NCBI GenBank assembly: GCA_900771005.1
Contig: CAAGMI010000019.1
Coordinates: forward strand, 1 to 64,000
Direction of reading: 5' to 3'
Origin: Rikenellaceae bacterium
Lineage (GTDB): Bacteria; Bacteroidota; Bacteroidia; Bacteroidales; UBA932
Length of the DNA: 64,000 nucleotides
How positions within the stretch are numbered: position 1 is the first letter of the stretch; each line of letters opens with the position of its first letter. The notes beneath the pieces are model-generated. The model made no database searches. It was not told the DNA's origin and worked only from the letters and a program-made list of their open reading frames with translations. The position numbers and the translations under genes were made by a program. Shown one piece after another: positions 58,240 to 64,000 of the stretch.

Positions 58240-60075
58240 CTAAAGAGCCTGCATATCGTTCAGTTTCTTGTAATATCCGTTCTTCGCCAGCAACTCTTCG
58301 TGAGTTCCGGTTTCGACTATGCGGCCCTCGTCCATCACGATTATGTTGTCGGCGCCTTTTATCGTACTCAGCCTGTGTGCTATGGCTATGGTCGTACGGT
58401 TGGACATGAGCCTGTCCAGGGCTTCCTGGACTATGTGCTCGGACTCGGTGTCAAGCGCCGCCGTGGCTTCATCCAGAATGAGGATAGGAGGATTCTTGAG
58501 TATGGCTCTGGCAATGCTCAGCCTCTGTCTCTGGCCACCGCTCAATTTGACGCCCCTGTCACCGATCATAGTCTGGTAACCGTCCTCCTTCTCCATGATG
58601 AAATCATGTGCGTTGGCGATTTTTGCCGCAGCTATCACTTCCTCCATAGTGGCGTTCTCTTTGCCAAATGCAATATTGTTGAAGATGGTGTCGTTGAACA
58701 GGATAGGGTCCTGGTTGACGTTGCCCATCAGACTGCGCAGGTCGTTGATTCTGAGATTCCTGATGTCTGTCCCGTCAATGCAGATGCTCCCTTGTGTGAC
58801 GTCATAGAACCTCGGTATGAGGTCCACCAGAGTTGACTTGCCGGCTCCTGAAGCTCCGACTATGGCTATGGTCTTTCCCTTAGGGAATTCACAGTTGATA
58901 TTGTCCAGGACTATGCGCCCCTCGTCACTGTACCTGAAGGAGAGGTCTCTGACGCTTATGCCGGAGTTGAATCCTTTCAGGGTCTCCGGATTTTCCGGCT
59001 CGCTGATAGGATTTTCACTGAGGAGTATATGGTCTATCCTCTCCATTGATGCAAGTCCTTTCGGAATGCCGTAAGCTGCCCTTGAGAGGTCTTTGATAGG
59101 CTGGATTACACTATAGAGGATTGCTATATAGGCAAGGAACGTAGGCGCGTCTATCGTCGCGTGTTCGCTCAGGATCAGCGTGCCGCCGTACCAAAGTACT
59201 ATTGCAATCATCACGGTGCCGAGAAATTCGCTTACAGGATGGGCGCTGGACTGTCTGACGGCTACCTGAGTAAGTTTACGGCGCATGTTGTCGGTGATGG
59301 TGTCAAAACGCCCGGACATTTTCTTTTCAGCGAGGAAGGCCTTTATCACTCGCAGTCCGCCCAATGTCTCGTCCAGCTGGCTCATCATATTGCTCCACAG
59401 ACTCTGCGCCTCAAGGGAACGGGATCTCAACTTGCGGCCGATGATGCTCATTATCCATATCATGACCGGTGCGAAGATTATTGTGAACAGGGTCAACTTC
59501 CAGGACATATAGAAGAGCCATCCCATATAGAATATGATCAGGATAGGGTTTTTCAGAAGCATGTCCAGGGTGCTTGTGATTGAATTCTCCACTTCCTGTA
59601 CGTCACCGCTCATCCTTGCTACAATATCACCCTTGCGCTCCTGTGAGAAGAAGCCGATGGGGAGGAAAATAATCTTGTGGTATATCTCCCGTCTGATATC
59701 CCTGGTTATTCCCGTGCGCATAGGAACGATAGTGGCGGCAGAACCGAAATAGCAGGCTGTCTTGACCAGCGTTATGCCGCAGAATATGAGGCAGAGCATC
59801 ATCAGTACCTTGCTGGGACCGTTGCTGTCTATCGCTGCGGATACATAGAAATACATGTTGTTGGTTATCTGGTCGAAACTCATCGGGAAAGTCCATTCCG
59901 TAAATTCGAAAACCTGTTCTCCTCCGACCTTGAACAGTATCTGGAGGATAGGGATGAGAAGGGAGAAGGAGAATATGTTGAGTATGGCCGACAGGATGTT
60001 CAGGAAGACCGAACAGAACAGATACCCCTTGTAAGGTGCAGAATAGCGCACCATGATTTTCCAGAATTCCTTCAT
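58240..60075 (-). CDS. ABC exporter, fused permease/ATPase (MsbA-like)
   Basis: This 611-residue type IV exporter half-transporter has six transmembrane helices (about 15-330) with the coupling segment DVQEVENSITSTLDMLLKNP, then an ATPase: Walker A GASGAGKSTLV, signature LSGGQRQRLSIARA, Walker B ILILDEATAALD, H-loop IAHRLSTI. It is a likely lipid A-core flippase or lipid exporter, as a homodimer. The -7 element ends only 4 nt before ATG 60075, so its mRNA should be leaderless. Confidence 0.9.
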   Translation of the reverse strand: MKEFWKIMVRYSAPYKGYLFCSVFLNILSAILNIFSFSLLIPILQILFKVGGEQVFEFTEWTFPMSFDQITNNMYFYVSAAIDSNGPSKVLMMLCLIFCGITLVKTACYFGSAATIVPMRTGITRDIRREIYHKIIFLPIGFFSQERKGDIVARMSGDVQEVENSITSTLDMLLKNPILIIFYMGWLFYMSWKLTLFTIIFAPVMIWIMSIIGRKLRSRSLEAQSLWSNMMSQLDETLGGLRVIKAFLAEKKMSGRFDTITDNMRRKLTQVAVRQSSAHPVSEFLGTVMIAIVLWYGGTLILSEHATIDAPTFLAYIAILYSVIQPIKDLSRAAYGIPKGLASMERIDHILLSENPISEPENPETLKGFNSGISVRDLSFRYSDEGRIVLDNINCEFPKGKTIAIVGASGAGKSTLVDLIPRFYDVTQGSICIDGTDIRNLRINDLRSLMGNVNQDPILFNDTIFNNIAFGKENATMEEVIAAAKIANAHDFIMEKEDGYQTMIGDRGVKLSGGQRQRLSIARAILKNPPILILDEATAALDTESEHIVQEALDRLMSNRTTIAIAHRLSTIKGADNIIVMDEGRIVETGTHEELLAKNGYYKKLNDMQAL

Positions 60076-60079
60076 AATG

Positions 60080-60087
60080 CAAAGATA
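60080..60087 (-). promoter_or_regulatory. Promoter -7 element (TATCTTTG) 4 nt from the ABC exporter start
   Basis: TATCTTTG followed by CATT and ATG 60075 on the minus strand, just past the stop of the MBL gene (60089). Confidence 0.65.
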
Positions 60088-60088
60088 A

Positions 60089-60886
60089 CTATAAATTGAT
60101 TAGTTGAGTAGGGGTCTGGCGTGGAAGTGCCGTCAGTCTTGAACCGCCTGCGGCTGCGCGGCACGTATCGATTGCAAGCTGCGCTGTGTTGTTGTGCTCG
60201 GAAAGATGGCAGAGAAAAATGTTGTCGAGCCCTTCGTGCTGCGCCATCTGTATGGCTTCGGCACACTGGGCATTGCTCAGGTGTCCGTGTCCGCCGCAGA
60301 TGCGGTCCTGAAGAATTTCGGGATACGGGCCGTGACGCAGCATCTCATAGTCATAATTGGCCTCTATCACGAGAGTGCAAGCCTTGCGGGCATACTCCAG
60401 AGCTTCTTCGGTCATTTTACCTATGTCGGTCATTATGACGAAACTGTACCCGTCCAAATCAATCGCATATCCCAAGGTCTGGGTGGCGTCATGGGGTACC
60501 TCGAACCAGTGAACCCGTATTCTGCCGGGGACTATCTCCGTCCATCCTTCATCATTCAGGCGTCTCCTGCAGTCTGAGATCCAGGGATGAACCATATAGT
60601 TTGAAGTGAGAGCCTCGTGCAGGGTGGCTGTGGCCCACACCGGTTTTTTAAGTCTTTTGCACCAGGAACCCAGGGATCTGATGTGGTCATTGTGGTCGTG
60701 GGTGACAAGAATGGCATCGATCTCCTCTACGGCTATATTGTCCCGCTGGAGGTCCTTTTTGGCCCTTCTCAGACTCACTCCGGTGTCAATCACGATGGAA
60801 TTCTCGCAATGTCCGTCCTCGGAGAAAATTCCTATGAAATAGCAGTTCCCGCAGGAACCGGAGGAAAGGGATTTGAACCTAATCAT
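60089..60886 (-). CDS. MBL-fold metallo-hydrolase (YycJ/WalJ-like)
   Basis: This 265-residue metallo-beta-lactamase-fold protein starts RFKSLSSGSCGNCYFIG. The metal motif is VTHDHNDHIRSL (H-x-H-x-D-H, about 62-73) with later His ligands in GGHGHLSNAQC and LCHLSEHNN. YycJ-like members are putative 5' exonucleases linked to replication or cell-wall control. It overlaps the TPR gene by 8 nt and is read from the same promoter. Confidence 0.9.
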   Translation of the reverse strand: MIRFKSLSSGSCGNCYFIGIFSEDGHCENSIVIDTGVSLRRAKKDLQRDNIAVEEIDAILVTHDHNDHIRSLGSWCKRLKKPVWATATLHEALTSNYMVHPWISDCRRRLNDEGWTEIVPGRIRVHWFEVPHDATQTLGYAIDLDGYSFVIMTDIGKMTEEALEYARKACTLVIEANYDYEMLRHGPYPEILQDRICGGHGHLSNAQCAEAIQMAQHEGLDNIFLCHLSEHNNTAQLAIDTCRAAAGGSRLTALPRQTPTQLINL

Positions 60887-62864
60887 TCTCGGACTTGCAG
60901 TATTTGTTGATCACGCTGTAGGCGTCGGCTATGCCGAGCTCCCCGGCCCTGGACAAATCGATGCAGCCTTTCTCCTTATCCTTGAGATAGATCAGGACCA
61001 GACCTCTGTTGTAATATGCATCTCCCATATATGGATACAGTTTGATGGCGTTGTCATAGCTGTTCAGGGAGTTCATCAGTTGTGTCGAGAGGCAATACAG
61101 ATTGCCGAGGTTGTAGTAAAGATACGGAATGTCGGGCAGAATCTCCGAAGCTGCCTGCAAGTCCGCAATGGCCTCCGAATAATCGTAGGTCCTTGACGCC
61201 TTGTCGCTCACTCTGGCTCTTGTAGCTCCCGAATCATCCATCGTAAGGGTCTGGACGTTGTTTTCCATAGATGCTATGAAATCAATCATTTCAGCCCTAA
61301 GGACACCGCGGTTCATCAGGTAAAATCCCTTGTAGTATCTCTGATACCTGTCCTTTTCGGCATCGCTGTCGGCCAGACTGACGGCTCTGTTGAAATAACT
61401 CAATGCTGTGCTGTACTGTTTGTTCTGGAGCTCCTGCAATCCTTTCTGGAAGTTCTCTTCGGCAGTCTTCGGCACTCCGAGATATGTGCTGCCGGACTGC
61501 ATTTCCTGGTTGCTTATGTCGATAGGAAGTGCGGATCCGTTGATGAATCTTTCCAGAAGAGAGTTCTCGAAACGTCTGCTGAGGGCAACGGAAGCGTTGT
61601 TCCTGTCGCGGGTTATCCCGAACTTGTACAAAGGCTTGAGTCTGATGTCTATATCCCTGTGCTGGAGGAGTTCATCGTTGAAATCCTTCTTCGCGAAATC
61701 AGCGTCGAGTGCTATGAGTGAACTGTATTTCTTTGTGGTGTCGGCGAAAGATCCCTCGTCGCTGGCGTTCTTAGCCCTGTATTCCATGACTTTCTTCTGG
61801 GCGATGTCATAGTCCTTTTTAGAGTCCTGGTTGCGCCCCAGCATATTCTCTACGTAAGATCTGTTGAGGTATGCCTTGGCGAAGTCAGGGTACAGTTCGA
61901 TTGCCCTGTCGTAGTCTTCAAGCGCATCCTGCCACCTTCCCATCTCAGTGAAGAATGCCGCTCTGTTGAAATAGGCGAGCACGTTGCCGGGATTGATGTT
62001 GATCACCCTGTCTATGTCATTCAACGCTTCTTCATAATTTCCCACCTGGGCATTTATGAGGCTTCTGTTGTACAGGGTCAGGGCGTTGCCCGGTTCATCC
62101 ACGAGGACTCTGTCCAGATCGGCCATTGCCGAATTGAAATCCTGGGTCTCATAGAACATCAGGGCCCTGTTGAAATATGCGAACGTATTGCTGCTGTCCA
62201 GGGCGATGGCCAGATCCATATCCTTTATGGCCTCCTTGTAATTCTTCAGTTCGGCATTGAGTCTTCCGCGTCTGATGTATCCTTCAGGGTCGAACCTGTC
62301 GATCTTTATAGCCTCGTTATAATCGTTCATCGCCCGGAGGGTGTCTCCCAGGAACAGGTAAGATGCACCCCTGTTGAGGTATGCGCCAGGGTCCTTCGGC
62401 TCTTTCCTGATGTATCTGTTGAAATCGGAAACGGCTTCCTTGAATCTCTGTGCGAGGAAGAATGTGACGCCCCGGCTGTAATACAGCCCTGTGAAACCGG
62501 GCCTGAGGTCAATGGCATGCTGCAGGTCGTTGAGCGCGCTGTCGTAATCCCCGGCCTGGCTCTTGGTGATGGCCCTGTAGTGGTATCCGTTCGTGAACAC
62601 CGGGTTTATCCTTACGCTCCTGTCAAAATCCTGCTGGGCGCCGCGAAGGTCTCCGAGATTGTATTTGGCGATGCCGCGGTAAAAGAAGCTCCAGTAATCG
62701 GCGGTGTCCAGGCGCACCAGTACATTGAAATTCTCGATGGCCTGTGCATATTTCCCGTCCTCGAGAGCGAGCCGTCCCCTCCACGAGAATACGTCTTTGT
62801 CATATTGGGCGAAAACGCTTGCGGAGCAAGCCATCAACAGTATGGTAAGGAGAATCTTTTTCAC
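60879..62864 (-). CDS. Exported tetratricopeptide-repeat protein
   Basis: This 661-residue protein has a signal peptide (MKKILLTILLMACSASVFAQ when started at GTG 62864). At least ten TPR units follow from about residue 35, repeatedly reading DLGDLRGAQQDFDRSVRINP-like or EALNDIDRVININPGN-like helices. A less repetitive middle and two further TPRs complete it. It is a scaffold for protein complexes, probably periplasmic. GTG 62864 was chosen because it opens the signal peptide; the longer frame begins upstream of the promoter. Confidence 0.88.
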   Translation of the reverse strand: MKKILLTILLMACSASVFAQYDKDVFSWRGRLALEDGKYAQAIENFNVLVRLDTADYWSFFYRGIAKYNLGDLRGAQQDFDRSVRINPVFTNGYHYRAITKSQAGDYDSALNDLQHAIDLRPGFTGLYYSRGVTFFLAQRFKEAVSDFNRYIRKEPKDPGAYLNRGASYLFLGDTLRAMNDYNEAIKIDRFDPEGYIRRGRLNAELKNYKEAIKDMDLAIALDSSNTFAYFNRALMFYETQDFNSAMADLDRVLVDEPGNALTLYNRSLINAQVGNYEEALNDIDRVININPGNVLAYFNRAAFFTEMGRWQDALEDYDRAIELYPDFAKAYLNRSYVENMLGRNQDSKKDYDIAQKKVMEYRAKNASDEGSFADTTKKYSSLIALDADFAKKDFNDELLQHRDIDIRLKPLYKFGITRDRNNASVALSRRFENSLLERFINGSALPIDISNQEMQSGSTYLGVPKTAEENFQKGLQELQNKQYSTALSYFNRAVSLADSDAEKDRYQRYYKGFYLMNRGVLRAEMIDFIASMENNVQTLTMDDSGATRARVSDKASRTYDYSEAIADLQAASEILPDIPYLYYNLGNLYCLSTQLMNSLNSYDNAIKLYPYMGDAYYNRGLVLIYLKDKEKGCIDLSRAGELGIADAYSVINKYCKSEND

Positions 62865-62890
62865 TAACTTTGCACTTATCAACAAAGATA
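62865..62890. promoter_or_regulatory. Face-to-face promoters: M28-like gene (TAACTTTG, plus 62865-62872) and TPR gene (TATCTTTG, minus 62883-62890)
   Basis: The elements point toward each other 10 bp apart, so the predicted transcript starts almost coincide near 62877. Each -7 lies in the other's leader. Confidence 0.6.
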
Positions 62891-62899
62891 GCATTTATT

Positions 62900-63775
62900 G
62901 TGCCGAGAATAACGTCATTTGCGAAAATATTTTTACCGTTTCTGCTGGTCCTTGTATCTCAACTGGCGGTATCCCAGACCATGCCGACTCCTGAAACCCT
63001 GAGGTCGAGAGTGGAATTCCTTACGGATTCCCTGTGTTCCGGAAGAGCTTTCGGATCAAAGGATGCATTCGAGGCCGCAGCATATATTGTCGATAACTTC
63101 AGGGCATGCGGCATGACCGTTGACTGCCAGAGCTTTGAAGTTGACGGGCGGGTGGGCCACAACATAGTGGGCAGACATATAGGACGCGTTTCCACTCCGG
63201 ATGACTATACGCTTGTCATAGCCTATTATGACGGAATGGGTGTTGTCGGGGACAAAATGCTGCCTGGAGCCGACGCCAACGCTTCCGGCGTCGCGGCGCT
63301 TCTGGAAGCTGCATCTTTCCTGAAGAATTCACCGCACAATTACGTATTCGTGGCTCTGGACGGACATTCGATGAGTATGGCCGGAGCCGAGGCCTGCCGC
63401 AAAATGTTCAGGAAGCCGAGAATGGTGGTCAATCTGGATACCATGGGGAGCGTGCTTGCTCCGGTCACCTCTTTGCGCAAGGATTATCTGATAGTGTTGG
63501 GCGGCTCCAGATATGCGGCGAGCCTGGAGGCTGAGGATATTTTCGGAGAACTTGTCTTGTATTATGATTACTATGGAAGCGGCCGGTTTACGGATCTGTT
63601 CTACAAGAGCATCTCCGACCATAAGTTCTGGCTCGAAAATGGCGTGCCGTGCCTTATGTTCACTTCCGGCATAACCGACAATACCAACAAGTGGTATGAT
63701 GACGCCTCGTCTCTCGATTATGATATTTTTTGCAAGCGTGTGTGCCTCATTTGCCGATGGCTTGCAAAACAGTAG
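62900..63775 (+). CDS. M28-family peptidase-like protein with degenerate metal site
   Basis: This 291-residue exported protein is read from GTG 62900 (signal peptide about 1-26, ending LAVSQ). It aligns with M28 aminopeptidases: AYYDGMG, PGADANASGVAALLEAA, VALDGHSMSMAGAEA, VVNLDTMGS and SDHKFWLENGVPCLMFTSG. Compared with typical M28, the first ligand His (H-x-D) is Tyr, the second Asp of G-A-D-D-N is Ala, and the catalytic/ligand Glu pair (E-E) is His-Ser. Only the bridging Asp, the later Asp and the final His remain. It may be a non-catalytic relative or use an altered site. Confidence 0.8.
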   Translation: MPRITSFAKIFLPFLLVLVSQLAVSQTMPTPETLRSRVEFLTDSLCSGRAFGSKDAFEAAAYIVDNFRACGMTVDCQSFEVDGRVGHNIVGRHIGRVSTPDDYTLVIAYYDGMGVVGDKMLPGADANASGVAALLEAASFLKNSPHNYVFVALDGHSMSMAGAEACRKMFRKPRMVVNLDTMGSVLAPVTSLRKDYLIVLGGSRYAASLEAEDIFGELVLYYDYYGSGRFTDLFYKSISDHKFWLENGVPCLMFTSGITDNTNKWYDDASSLDYDIFCKRVCLICRWLAKQ

Positions 63776-63795
63776 TATCTTAAAGATATAATGCT

Positions 63796-63803
63796 TATAT
63801 TTG
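63796..63803 (+). promoter_or_regulatory. Promoter -7 element (TATATTTG) of the terminal lipoprotein gene
   Basis: TATATTTG lies 32 nt before ATG 63836, giving a leader of about 27 nt. Confidence 0.6.
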
Positions 63804-63835
63804 CAGGATTGAGTTGATATTAATAGTAGTGAGAA

Positions 63836-64000
63836 ATGAATAGAATCAGTTGTGTTTTATCACGTGTTTCCGCTGTCATTCTGGCGGTTGCATTCGTTTT
63901 TTCAGGATGTCAGAAAGATGACATCAATCCTAATCGTGAATATGATCAGTATCTGGTTGACGTAACAGGTAGTGAAGCATATGAAACGGCGGAAGAGTTT
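63836..64000 (+). CDS. Putative lipoprotein, truncated by the window edge
   Basis: The 55 visible codons begin MNRISCVLSRVSAVILAVAF and continue VFSGCQKDDINPNREYDQ. The lipobox FSGC with Cys 25 and the acidic stretch after it mark an outer-membrane or surface lipoprotein. Family not recognisable from this part. It has its own -7 element, 61 nt after the M28-like gene. Confidence 0.75.
   Translation, partial: MNRISCVLSRVSAVILAVAFVFSGCQKDDINPNREYDQYLVDVTGSEAYETAEEF

Overview
The window comes from a Bacteroidota chromosome, most likely order Bacteroidales. It has roughly balanced base composition, genes packed with frequent 4-nt (ATGA) overlaps, and almost no Shine-Dalgarno sequences. Promoters carry the Bacteroidota -7 element TAnnTTTG. 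Lineage-typical genes include a long L25/Ctc protein, a 29-residue COX24/AURKAIP1-type ribosomal protein next to RNase E/G, a fused DAHP synthase/chorismate mutase, and Zn-Cys-less CobB. The genus cannot be fixed from this sequence. Nearly everything is ordinary core genome; there is no prophage, CRISPR array or integrative element.

Layout. 1-1822 is the only accessory-looking stretch: a REP-associated tyrosine transposase (RAYT)-like gene, two REP-like hairpins, a 155-nt structured element closed by a perfect 22-bp inverted repeat, and tRNA-Leu(UAG). 1938-4115 is an oxidoreductase / inositol phosphatase / 5-formyl-THF cyclo-ligase operon. 4167-6280 (minus) holds rpsU and a sirtuin-ATPase pair. 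6440-8919 is rplU-rpmA-serS-ruvC. 8932-11949 is a large Gly/Met-rich outer-membrane barrel. 12019-15640 is LysE-PASTA-RluD-DUF4105. 15569-19882 (minus) is lon-ung-coaD-thioredoxin-like. 20075-23268 is HU, the mini ribosomal protein, RNase E/G and a DUF362 ferredoxin. 23273-28022 is manA-S4 (minus), DJ-1 (plus) and tyrS-rbfA-FtsX permease (minus).

28097-33718 holds tpiA, an M6-like protease with a small lipoprotein, a histone H1-like protein, rplY-pth with a structured leader, and a clostripain-like lipoprotein. 33758-40698 is a recombination and translation group: xerD, recX, a patatin-BamA protein, rlmN, recA, trpS. 40710-44937 holds tdk, rsmI, a helix-hairpin-helix protein, a Mom/GNAT-like protein, pdxA and rnhA. 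44986-51518 runs dTDP-rhamnose synthesis (rfbDACB), a PAP2 phosphatase, DAHP synthase/chorismate mutase and a glutamine synthetase. 51655-54878 is a lipocalin, a LysR regulator and a DUF47-Pit phosphate transporter pair. 54875-62864 (minus) is TPR-MBL, then MsbA-like ABC, VanZ-like protein and a golvesin-containing amidase. 62900-64000 is an M28-like protein and the start of a lipoprotein.

The most interesting signals are in non-coding DNA and gene starts: (1) the RAYT neighbourhood with its structured element, where G-U pairs point to a plus-strand RNA; (2) about a dozen genes whose -7 element lies only 4-8 nt before the start codon, implying leaderless mRNAs; (3) a 12-nt Shine-Dalgarno sequence confined to rpsU (bS21), fitting autoregulation through the sequestered anti-SD; (4) a structured rplY leader; (5) a terminator-like hairpin at the 5' end of the lipocalin transcript; and (6) an ATPase-sirtuin pair.
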